Positions 7,939-14,781 of a DNA stretch of 30,212 nucleotides are shown one piece after another. The stretch lies in assembly GCA_964534315.1 (NCBI GenBank), contig CAZHOV010000059.1, positions 1 to 30,212 of the forward strand, written 5' to 3'. The position numbers were made by a program, and so were the translations under genes. Position 1 is the stretch's first letter. The number at the start of each line of letters is the position of its first letter. This DNA is from CAZHOV01 sp964534315. GTDB lineage: Bacteria; Bacteroidota; Bacteroidia; Chitinophagales; Saprospiraceae. The notes under the pieces were generated by a model. That model ran no database searches. It had not been told where the DNA came from and saw only the letters and a list, made by a program, of their open reading frames with translations.

Positions 7939-9390
7939 TTATTCGTTTTTAGTGGTAACTAATTCAGTTGCCTCGAGTGCCTTATCTTTTACTGCCTCAA
8001 GTTGTTCAAAACGGGCCTGGAAAAAACGCAGATACTTAGGTTCAAAAATCATCTTCAACCCTTTCACCTTTTCGCGGTACGAAAACACCTCATACACGGA
8101 ATCTGCCACTACCTCGATATGCGCTTGCGAGTAGACCCGGCGCGGGATCGTCAACCGCACCAACTCAAGATTCGGATAATTGTGTTCACCAGTAATTTTG
8201 TTGCGCCCTGCTGATACCACTCCTCGCTCCATAGAACGCACGCCTGCATCTAAATACAACTCTGCTGCCAGGGCTTGTGCCGGAAACATATCTTGCGTAA
8301 GATGAGGCAAGAATTTTTTAGCATCGAGAAAAATACCATGCGTGCCCAGCGGCTCCACAAGCGGAATGCCTGCTTCTAATAGTAAGTTACCGAGATAATG
8401 TACCTGTCCGATCCGGGCATGCTGGTGATCATCATCTAACGACTCGCGGATACCGATGGCCATGGCCTGCATATCCCGTCCGGCCAATCCGCCGTAAGTG
8501 TGCAGCCCTTCGTAAACCACGACCAGGTTGCGGGCTTCTTCAAAAATATCTTTGTCATTAATAGCCAAAAACCCACCAATATTGACCATTGCATCCTTTT
8601 TGGCACTCATGGTAGCCCCATCGGTGAGGGAGTTGATCTCTTTCACAATCTCCGCAACGGACTTATTTTCGTATCCGGGTTCCCGTTGTTGGATGAGGTA
8701 GGCATTTTCGGCAACACGGGTCATATCGTGAATGATCTTAATCCCGTAATGACTGGTTAGTTCGCGTACTGCCCGTAGGTTCCGGACAGAGATCGGTTGT
8801 NNNNNNNNNNCCGCCATGTTTACAGTGGTGGCGATACAGACATAGGGGATCTTTTCCGCCCCATGTTTCTTGATCACCTTTTCCAGCTTATCCAAATCTA
8901 CATTCCCCTTGAAAGGATGCTGATGTTGAGGTTCGTGCGCTTCGTCAACAATAACATCTACAAAGGTACCTCCCGCCAGTTCCTGGTGTAGTTTGGTAGT
9001 GGTAAAGTACATATTGCCAGGTACATAATCGCCCTCCTTGATCAGGATCTTGGAGATGATGTGCTCTGCCGCTCTGCCCTGGTGAGTGGGCACTACGTAA
9101 TTATAGCCATAATATTCCTGAACAGTTTTCTCCAGGTCATAAAAATTACGGCTGCCTGCATAGGCCTCATCTCCCAACATCATCCCAGCCCATTGCCGGT
9201 CGCTCATAGCAGAGGTACCGCTATCCGTCAATAAATCGATAAATACTTCATCCGAGCGGAGTAAGAAGGTGTTATAACCTGCGTTTTGAAGGGCGTGTAA
9301 GCGCTCTTCCTTATTCAATAAACGCACCGGTTCGATCATCTTTATTTTGTACGGTTCCGCCCAGGAGCGTTTTCCTTTTTTTATTAACAT
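7939..9390 (-). CDS. tpl: Tyrosine phenol-lyase (beta-tyrosinase)
   Basis: A PLP beta-eliminating lyase of about 480 residues, first gene of a two-gene operon, that should cleave L-tyrosine to phenol, pyruvate and ammonia. Alignment by eye to Citrobacter freundii enzyme residues puts Thr124 at Thr130 (MYFTTT), Lys257 at Lys265 (MSAKKDA), Arg381 at Arg389 (SMERG), Tyr71 at Tyr77 and the Phe448/Phe449 pair at RFFQARF; tryptophanases lack this Thr/Arg combination. A short C-terminal tail after residue 463 (EQLEAVKDKALEATEL) exceeds the usual end. An assembly gap of ten N interrupts codons 194-197, where AGGQP is expected; the frame is kept across it. Confidence 0.88.
   Translation of the reverse strand: MLIKKGKRSWAEPYKIKMIEPVRLLNKEERLHALQNAGYNTFLLRSDEVFIDLLTDSGTSAMSDRQWAGMMLGDEAYAGSRNFYDLEKTVQEYYGYNYVVPTHQGRAAEHIISKILIKEGDYVPGNMYFTTTKLHQELAGGTFVDVIVDEAHEPQHQHPFKGNVDLDKLEKVIKKHGAEKIPYVCIATTVNMAXXXXQPISVRNLRAVRELTSHYGIKIIHDMTRVAENAYLIQQREPGYENKSVAEIVKEINSLTDGATMSAKKDAMVNIGGFLAINDKDIFEEARNLVVVYEGLHTYGGLAGRDMQAMAIGIRESLDDDHQHARIGQVHYLGNLLLEAGIPLVEPLGTHGIFLDAKKFLPHLTQDMFPAQALAAELYLDAGVRSMERGVVSAGRNKITGEHNYPNLELVRLTIPRRVYSQAHIEVVADSVYEVFSYREKVKGLKMIFEPKYLRFFQARFEQLEAVKDKALEATELVTTKNE
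8801..8810. other. Assembly gap of ten N inside the lyase gene
   Basis: The ten undetermined bases lie between codons for NMA and QPIS. Known relatives read AGGQP here, which needs only 4 missing bases, so 10 is probably a scaffolding placeholder. Placeholder and expected lengths differ by 6, which is why the frame stays open. The missing sequence is a glycine-rich, GC-rich run. Confidence 0.9.
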
Positions 9391-9603
9391 ATTGAGCTAT
9401 ATTTTTTGGTTTTACAATCATTTTCCATCACTAAAGATCGTGTTTATAGGCCTTTGAGTCTATGATTTTGGTCACTTGGTAAGATAAGCTATCGCATGCT
9501 TTACAGGATGGTATTAACCTATTAATGCTCTTTTCCTTCTGAGTCCTGATAAAAACTCCTCGATGATGGCTTTGATAAAGAACTTGTTATTGAGCTGTTA
9601 AGC

Positions 9604-9727
9604 GGCAAATCAAAATTGCTTGTAGAATAATTTGTTCGAATGAAATTGACTAAATAATTGAATACTTGGAAAGTATGCAGGAATTTTCATTTGAACCTAA
9701 AAGAATTATTCTACCAATTTTTTTGCC
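9604..9727 (+). repeat. 124-bp palindromic dispersed element, copy 1
   Basis: The element begins GGCAAA and ends TTTGCC and folds as one long imperfect hairpin. Paired blocks from the outside in are GGCAAA/TTTGCC, AAAATTG/CAATTTT, GTAGAATAATT/AATTATTCTAC and a GTTCGAATGAAA-like arm against TTTCATTTGAAC, with a small ATACT/AGTAT hairpin at the tip. Copy 2 at 28267-28390 is the same length in reverse orientation with only a handful of differences. A diverged copy 3 is at 19962-20090. Shared sequence continues to TTACTACTTA on the right (to 9737). It carries no gene and could be a MITE or REP-like element or a structured RNA. Confidence 0.85.
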
Positions 9728-9777
9728 TTACTACTTAGAAAAAGGAAGCGCATCAAGAATTATTCGTTAGTTTAGTC

Positions 9778-9927
9778 ATGGTCAAAAGTTCATTAATATT
9801 ACCAGGAATGGTCCTTGGAAATAGTAAATTAAAGGGAGGTTCGACTTCAGGAAATAGGCCGAATGATTGGGGGCTGGATCAAAAAAGTAAAATAGCTGAA
9901 AACATTCGAGTATCGGATGCCATTTAA
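9778..9927 (+). CDS. Short open frame, 49 codons, doubtful
   Basis: The frame starts MVKSSLILPGMVLGNSKLKG and ends VSDAI before TAA. No family is recognised and no signal or membrane segment is clear. It is noted because the 40 bases before its ATG resemble the 40 bases before the GNAT gene start at 20130, and both follow a copy of the 124-bp element. It may be a gene remnant or chance. Confidence 0.2.
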   Translation: MVKSSLILPGMVLGNSKLKGGSTSGNRPNDWGLDQKSKIAENIRVSDAI

Positions 9928-9963
9928 TCGCAATTCTTATTTATAATTTTGTCCTTAAACCCA

Positions 9964-10176
9964 AAGCGCGTAGCGATTTTAACCCTTGTAGAAAAAGTGA
10001 TACCGAAATAGTTCAGGCCCATAGGGACTGACACCATACGGAAGGAGGATGCCCCATAAATTGGTGGAAATGATCAATGGAAATGGATCAATCTACCCGT
10101 GGAGGTGCCAGTCGCTATGCGCCTGGTCAATTGGTCCTATAAATTTGGCTACATAGCTTGTAATCGCTACGCGCTT
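9964..10176. repeat. 213-bp imperfect palindromic element
   Basis: The ends are a perfect 15-base inverted repeat, aagcgcgtagcgatt at 9964-9978 and its complement at 10162-10176. A second inner pair, 10014-10034 against 10105-10125, matches at 18 of 21 bases, with similar spacing (35-36 bases) on both sides. The arms are therefore about 75-80 bases each and imperfect throughout. This fits a non-autonomous mobile element or a structured RNA; only one copy is seen in the window. Confidence 0.7.
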
Positions 10177-10350
10177 ACTTGAAAAACAATGGCACCTTCT
10201 CCGATGGGAATTGAACTTATGCAATAGATAGATGATCAAGAAGTACGCTTTCTTGAAAAACAACAACACCTTCTCCGATAGGAATTGAACTTATGCGATA
10301 GATAGATAATCATGATCTGCGATTAATTGGAAAACAACAGCATCTTATCT
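10171..10350. repeat. 74-bp tandem repeat, about 2.4 units
   Basis: Unit 1 (10171-10244) and unit 2 (10245-10318) match at roughly 84 percent by eye, and a third partial unit (10319 to about 10350) follows at the same 74-base period with more change. The core is accttctccgatRggaattg. Read on the - strand it contains GTTCAATTCC, like a tRNA T-loop, but no cloverleaf can be built. The first unit starts in the last bases of the 213-bp palindrome. Confidence 0.75.
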
Positions 10351-10467
10351 GACTCTGTTTCGAGTTTCAAGAGTTTAATGTTAACAGAAGATTCGGCTAT
10401 TTACATTTTGATCATCAATATTTTAAAATAAACTATCCTGCCAACGCAGGCTACAACAAACATACCC

Positions 10468-11480
10468 ATGATGAAAAAACAGCTCACCCTAATTCTTCTT
10501 AGCTTATCCTTGATCTGTTGTAATTCAACAAGCACTACTGAAATTTCAAATGATGAGGCAGTAGGTGCCAAACTAAACACTGCATTTGTTGATACTTCCA
10601 AAGTTCACAATAGAGCACCATTGATGATTTCGAGGGATTATGGAGCAACATGGGCATCCGCCTCAGGAAATCTACCTCAAGAAATCCAGGTATCTTTCTT
10701 ACAGCCAAAAGGAAATGAAATCGTTTTGGCTTCTGATAATATGGGAATATTCATGAGTACCGGAACGAAATCCAATTGGAAGTCAATTGGTGACCAATTA
10801 CCAAATAAAAAATAAACGCCTTACATGTATCAGGAGATCATATTTATGCTGGCGTCTATCGTCAAGGTATTTACCAAACCAGCGATGAAGGAAAAACCTG
10901 GAAATCGCTCAACTTTAATTTGCAAAATTTAAAGGTTCAAGCTATTTGCAAATGGGATGACCAGCTGATTGTCGGGACCGATGATGGTATTTTTTTTCTA
11001 ACGGAGCATTCTAAGACATGGAGCTCAGCTAATGTTAATACACAAGTTTTGAGCATTTATCAATACGACCGTAAATTAGTATCAGGAACAAGCCAGGGAA
11101 CACTGCTGTCAACAGATCAGGGAGCCACCTGGAATTGGATTAGAAAAGAGGGCGCAGTACATTATACGCAAAATATTGGGCCAACGATTATTGAGTTGGT
11201 TCTTAATGGAGACCTGGTATTTTCAGACAACTGGGGTAAAGATTGGACACACTTTCATTATGAGCCAAGAGCGGGTTCTTATGTTTATAAAATCATTCAA
11301 TCCGGAAACTACCTGCTGTTCAGTAATAATTACGGAATACATAGATCCCAGGACCATGGAAAAAGTTGGGAGCATCTATTTAAAACTGAAGCTATGGCAT
11401 TTTTTGATTTGATGAGTGTCGGAGATGCTATCTATGGGGGGACAAGAGATTGGGATGAATATAGAAAGCGAAACCACTAA
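10468..11480 (+). pseudogene. Asp-box (BNR-like) repeat lipoprotein, frameshifted
   Basis: Two open frames, 10468-10815 and the one running from about 10809 to 11480, together make one 337-residue lipoprotein if a single A is added to the A6 run at 10807-10812. The first frame has a lipoprotein signal (LSLSLICC) and the first Asp-box, SRDYGATW. The second frame continues directly (INALHVSGDHIYAG) and adds TSDEGKTW, STDQGATW, SDNWGKDW and SQDHGKSW, so five beta-propeller Asp-boxes are present. Such proteins form propellers as in sialidases and YCF48-like proteins, but no catalytic residues can be assigned. A homopolymer sequencing error, programmed slippage or true decay would all explain the break. 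The C-terminus (DEYRKRNH) is short. Confidence 0.75.
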
Positions 11481-11574
11481 ATGAGTTATGATGATACCTT
11501 AACTTAACATTCAACTTGCCATAAAGCATATAAAATCATGAGGACAATAGGGCGTTTTTTTGGTCATAAATTCG

Positions 11575-11602
11575 TTGTATTGATAGATATAGTGTATCTT
11601 TA
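11575..11602 (+). promoter_or_regulatory. Candidate Bacteroidota-type promoter
   Basis: TTGT at 11575-11578 and TATCTTTA at 11595-11602 resemble the -33 TTTG and -7 TAnnTTTG boxes used by the Bacteroidota primary sigma factor, 16 bases apart. The expected start site would leave a leader of about 25 AT-rich bases before the ATG at 11635. Confidence 0.45.
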
Positions 11603-11634
11603 ATGTGTTTTTTTTATAAAAAAAATTATACAAA

Positions 11635-12147
11635 ATGAAATCAACTTTGAAATTCTTTTCCTTCGTCGTTTTATCCTTAATCCTTTTAGTTGGATGTCAA
11701 TCCACTCCTGCTGATTCCGAAGAGCATAAAGCCCTCATGGCTGAACATGAAAAAATGGAAGCGGAGCACGAAAAGCTAGCAGAAGAACATGCTAAGATGG
11801 AAGCTATGCATCAAAAAATGATGGAGGAACATAACGCCCTGAGTGATCCGACATCTGACTCTACCCATGCCGCTTTAGAAGCTCAACACATGGCCATTAT
11901 GAAAAAACATGAAGACCTGATGAAGAAGCATCAAGAAATTCTTGCTAATCATAAAGCATTAACGGAAAAACATGCATCAGGAAAATTGGACATGGAAACG
12001 CTTAAGGCCGATCATGAAAAAATGAAAAAAGAGCATGAAACCATGATTAAAGAACATAAAATGATGGAAGAAGAACACGAGCAGTTAAAAAGTGATCACG
12101 AAAAGATGCTAAAAGACCATCAGTCCTCTGATGAGGGCGATGACTAA
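11635..12147 (+). CDS. Histidine-heptad coiled-coil lipoprotein
   Basis: The 170-residue product has a lipoprotein signal (LILLVGC, Cys21) and is then almost one long charged coiled coil rich in Glu, Lys, His and Met. Histidines fall at 31, 38, 45, 52, 59 and 66, then 78, 85, 92, 99, 106 and 113, then 127, 134, 141, 148, 155 and 162, exactly seven apart within each block; repeats read EHEKMxx. The second block is shifted by five residues at a Pro/Ser/Asp/Thr linker (71-77), and the third keeps the register of the second. I do not recognise a named family. A metal-binding or pH-sensitive periplasmic rod is plausible but inferred. A Bacteroidota-type promoter lies just upstream. Confidence 0.8.
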   Translation: MKSTLKFFSFVVLSLILLVGCQSTPADSEEHKALMAEHEKMEAEHEKLAEEHAKMEAMHQKMMEEHNALSDPTSDSTHAALEAQHMAIMKKHEDLMKKHQEILANHKALTEKHASGKLDMETLKADHEKMKKEHETMIKEHKMMEEEHEQLKSDHEKMLKDHQSSDEGDD

Positions 12148-12272
12148 AGAATTTACTCTAAAATAAAAATTAGCAATTTTATCCCAATGCTGCATCTGGA
12201 AAAGCACTTCTTTTGCATAAAAGCTGTCTATCTATTTTATCAGGCATTAAATTGGTGGTTTATGCAACTAAA

Positions 12273-12433
12273 TACTTTGTAACCTAAGTAAATTAACAAA
12301 ATGTGGATTAAGATTTTTTCTCAAATTGAGGGACACCCGCAACCTAATAGCCTTAGCTATTAAGGTGAGGATGGCACGATAAATTGAGGAAAAAGATTAT
12401 TCACAGATGTTAAGATATTTAGGTTACAAAGTA
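12273..12433. repeat. 161-bp palindromic element in a gene-free stretch
   Basis: The 390 bases between 12148 and 12537 hold this element and no gene. A perfect 15-base terminal inverted repeat, tactttgtaacctaa at 12273-12287 and 12419-12433, leads into imperfect arms of about 55 bases (ttaacaaaatgtggatta against its counterpart before 12412). A central hairpin, aatagc-ctta-gctatt, lies near the symmetry point at about 12353. It is unlike the 124-bp family in sequence but similar in design. It could be a MITE or a structured RNA. Confidence 0.7.
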
Positions 12434-12537
12434 CTAAAGGTGTTCAACAACTTAAAGCTAGCGCTATCGATTTCCTTTCTTTTTATAGGCACAGCTACAC
12501 TCCTGAGGCAAACGCTTAAACAATCAAAATAAGGCTT

Positions 12538-12720
12538 ATGAAATGGAAATTGATATGGGTGTCTTGCTTATGGGTTGCCGTACTCTACGCCCAACTTCAA
12601 TGGGATTTGATACGCTCTGTTAGAGTGGTTCTTGATGTAGCCTTAAATTATTACGGATGGTCTGATGAGCAAGCCCTGGAATTCTGGAATCAACATATCC
12701 AGAAAAAGAAAATTGAATAA
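12538..12720 (+). pseudogene. Probable DUF885-family C-terminal remnant
   Basis: The 60-codon frame contains LQWDLIRSVRVVLDVALNYY followed by GWSDEQALEFW, which resembles the conserved helix pair of DUF885 proteins (LWRAxRLVVDTGxHxxGWTREQA). Full members are about 550-600 residues, so more than 85 percent is missing. In an overlapping frame the upstream bases read YEMEIDMGV, similar to the EMGxY element that precedes this motif in the family, which suggests a frameshift inside the remnant. The apparent start MKWKLIWVSCLW would then be artificial. Assignment rests on recognition by eye. Confidence 0.45.
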
Positions 12721-12897
12721 TTTATTGATAAAGTTTCCCAATAATCTTGTTGGATTCTTTAAAAGAACAAGATACCTTTGAAGCCATGTAGAAGTGAACG
12801 CACAGTTCTTCAATATAGAGGGGGTTAGTATAATTCGGGATTGTCCCAAAAGGTTGAAATTTCTTCGATTCTAAACCCATAAATTAACACCTTATCA

Positions 12898-13704
12898 ATG
12901 GCTAGATTAGCAAAGCAAAAAGTACATGCCGCCTTAGAAAAGGCCGCAAAAAACATCCTGGATGCAGCAGGCGATGACCCTTTCGTAAGCCGCAAAGATA
13001 TTCGTAAAAAGCTCAAAGAATTAGAGGGGACGGAGCAGCAACTTACAGGGATTTTTTATCGATTCATGGACATCCGCGATGCAAAGCCCGGAGCTCGGAT
13101 CACTAAAAAAGACATTGACGATTCCCTGGCTTATGCTAAAGAAAAGTTGGTAGATGCCTATGATAAAAACAACAATGGATTGTCCGCTGCGGAAATAGCA
13201 AATATGTCATTAACGGCTCGCCTGGCCGTTCGGTATGCCATCTTTCAAGATCAGCTGGCAGAAGAACCGCCGACTACCGATAAGCTCTATGAAAGCCTCT
13301 CTGAATTAGGCGATGGCCTCTACTTCCCAGCATGGGCGAATGAAGCCGATGCCTACCTGTCTATGTTCCGGAAAGATGCCGATTTGCAAGAATTAACACA
13401 GGATACCTTTAGTGCTACCATAGGCTTGGATTCGTCCAATCCCGTAGACGCCATCGAACTCTGGCACCAAGGACGATCTAACTATGAGTGGATATTTGAA
13501 ATTTATGAGGATTATGAAAAAACAGCTGAATTGGAGGCGTTCAAAACCCTCCATACGTTTATGGAAAAACACCTCACCCATATCACGCATATTGTCGTTG
13601 GCCTTGATGGATATCGCCCCGACTCTGAATATCCGGTTTATTTTGTCGGGTTAACACCTGAAGGAGATATTCTTGGATTTCAAACCACTACGGTTTGGAC
13701 ATAA
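12898..13704 (+). CDS. EF-hand-like and NuiA-like fusion protein
   Basis: The 268-residue protein has no signal peptide. Residues 1-115 are helical and include DKNNNGLSAAE (89-99), an EF-hand-like calcium loop whose acidic end residue falls at position 11 instead of 12. Residues from about 130 to 268 resemble nuclease A inhibitor (NuiA) proteins: SELGDGLYFP near the start, and EYPVYFVGLTPEGDILGFQT near the end, matching the family's VYxVGxTPDGxLxGLxT strands. NuiA blocks the sugar-nonspecific nuclease NucA in Anabaena; no NucA-like nuclease is in the window. The neighbour 60 bases downstream is an amphi-Trp protein. Confidence 0.72.
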   Translation: MARLAKQKVHAALEKAAKNILDAAGDDPFVSRKDIRKKLKELEGTEQQLTGIFYRFMDIRDAKPGARITKKDIDDSLAYAKEKLVDAYDKNNNGLSAAEIANMSLTARLAVRYAIFQDQLAEEPPTTDKLYESLSELGDGLYFPAWANEADAYLSMFRKDADLQELTQDTFSATIGLDSSNPVDAIELWHQGRSNYEWIFEIYEDYEKTAELEAFKTLHTFMEKHLTHITHIVVGLDGYRPDSEYPVYFVGLTPEGDILGFQTTTVWT

Positions 13705-13763
13705 ACCCACCGTACAGCAAAGTGTTATTTTATTATTACCCAACATAAATAAATCAAAAAATC

Positions 13764-13991
13764 ATGGCCAACAAAGAAGAACGAGACATTGAAAAAAGCT
13801 ATTCAAAATCAGAATTTGTAGCCAAATTGCGCCGTTTGGCTGATGCCATCGAAAAGGACGAACGATTTGAGATCCAAATTGCGGGCGAGCGGATATATGT
13901 ACCCAAACGGGCTATCTTCAATATTGAACACGAGCGGGCAGACAATGAAGAAGAAATTGAGTTTCAAATTAAATGGTCGCATGAAGAATAG
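13764..13991 (+). CDS. Amphi-Trp domain protein
   Basis: A 75-residue product that is essentially one amphi-Trp domain: SKSEFVAKLRRLADAIEKD (about residues 14-32) followed by a two-strand unit and the Glu-rich end EIEFQIKWSHEE. The domain is found alone or in short genes of bacteria and archaea, and its function is not established. It follows the EF-hand/NuiA-like gene by 59 bases and may share its transcript. An overlapping frame is ignored because it has no family match. Confidence 0.82.
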   Translation: MANKEERDIEKSYSKSEFVAKLRRLADAIEKDERFEIQIAGERIYVPKRAIFNIEHERADNEEEIEFQIKWSHEE

Positions 13992-14016
13992 CAGAGTTGG
14001 TCATAATATGGACAAA

Positions 14017-14033
14017 CCTACGAAATCCGTAGG
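14017..14033. terminator. Small hairpin after the amphi-Trp gene
   Basis: cctacg at 14017-14022 and cgtagg at 14028-14033 pair perfectly around a five-base loop. The run of A that follows is on the + strand, so a classic U-tract exists only for - strand transcription. It is a weak terminator candidate. Confidence 0.3.
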
Positions 14034-14215
14034 AAAAACGATCTCAAAGATTAAATTGAGTTAATTAATAACTTTAGGCCTAATCATCTGTACTACACCA
14101 ATTGAGGAAACCAGTGCGCCATGGAAACTGCAAACGATTTCTTTAATCATCCCAGCCAATCGCCAAACCCCGATTGTTTTATAAAAATTAAAACACTCGT
14201 ATTTACTGTAGAATA

Positions 14216-14614
14216 ATGATTAAAACAGAGAATTTTGATAAGGTTGAAGTCCAATCATCAGACGAACTAAGAAATTGGTTGTTGGCAAATCATAAAAAAA
14301 CAGATAGCGTCTGGTTGGTCACTTACAAAAAAGTAGTGTTGGATAAATACGTTTCCAGAGAAGCCGTCCTCGATGAACTTATTTGTTTTGGCTGGATTGA
14401 TGGAATCAGGCGCAAACTGGATGACCAAAGAACCATGCAATTAATCGCTCCACGAAAAGCTGAACATTGGGCAAGAACCTATAAAGAAAGAGCTGCCAAA
14501 TTAATCGATGAGGGAAGAATGCATGAAGCTGGCAAAGACCGAAAAAACAAGAAAAAAAGAATAGATAAATTAGCGGTCTTGTCTTCAAAAGGAGAAAAAT
14601 TACCCGGCAGTTAA
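14216..14614 (+). pseudogene. YdeI/OmpD-associated family gene, frameshifted and truncated
   Basis: Residues 1-107 match the YdeI family (LICFGWIDGIRRKLDD, APRKAEHWARTYKERAAKLI, DEGRMHEAG), which normally continues for about 60 more residues after AGLAKIE. Here the frame switches to a Lys-rich tail (DRKNKKKRIDK) and ends at 132. In another frame the bases right after GRMHEAG read LAKTEKTRKK, which is the expected continuation. A 5-base loss at about 14530, between short repeats CTGG, would account for it. Further stops follow, so the gene is probably dead. The family's function is poorly known. Confidence 0.65.
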
Positions 14615-14660
14615 CTCTAAAATCATAAATTACCGGAACTAATTATCCAAACCTCATGTC

Positions 14661-14780
14661 ATGTTAAAAAAGCTGACCGCTCAATGGATGATGACCATCC
14701 TATTTATCATTTGTTGTTCATGTAGCGGACAAAACCAAGCCAAAATAGAATACAATTTAAAAAATTTGAATTATAACTAA
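14661..14780 (+). CDS. 39-residue lipoprotein leader-like peptide
   Basis: The frame MLKKLTAQWMMTILFIICCS leads to CSGQNQAKIEYN and TAA. It has a complete lipoprotein signal (basic start, hydrophobic core, CCSC) but almost no mature part. It ends one base before the ATG of the binding-protein gene at 14782. It may be the remnant of a truncated lipoprotein gene or a real small lipoprotein; the spacing also permits translational coupling. Confidence 0.4.
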   Translation: MLKKLTAQWMMTILFIICCSCSGQNQAKIEYNLKNLNYN

Positions 14781-14781
14781 T

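Larger units (their letters stand above)
9391..10467. other. Long gene-poor, repeat-rich stretch
   Basis: No convincing intact gene lies in this 1077-base stretch. It holds the upstream region of the lyase operon, a 124-bp hairpin element, a 49-codon open frame, a 213-bp palindromic element and a 74-bp tandem repeat, all listed separately. On the - strand about 9524-9598 a short open stretch reads FFIKAIIEEFLSGLRRKR before a stop; it could be the tail of a lost gene but is too short to assign. Base use is more AT-rich than in the flanking genes. Confidence 0.6.

Noticed and set aside
10171..10350. Possible tRNA genes on the - strand (GTTCAATTCC)
   Set aside because: The flanking bases do not form the T-stem well and no acceptor, D or anticodon arms can be built.
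10171..10350. CRISPR array
   Set aside because: Only 2.4 units, no separation into constant repeats and variable spacers, and no cas genes nearby.
9964..12433. Transposon insertion sites with transposase
   Set aside because: Palindromic elements are present but no transposase or integrase frame exists in the window, so no mobile element is claimed.
12898..13991. New defence system formed by the NuiA-like and amphi-Trp genes
   Set aside because: Adjacency alone, with no nuclease, methylase, ATPase or toxin partner, is too little to propose a system.
13843..14064. 73-codon frame overlapping the amphi-Trp gene
   Set aside because: It is out of frame with a clear domain and has no family match.
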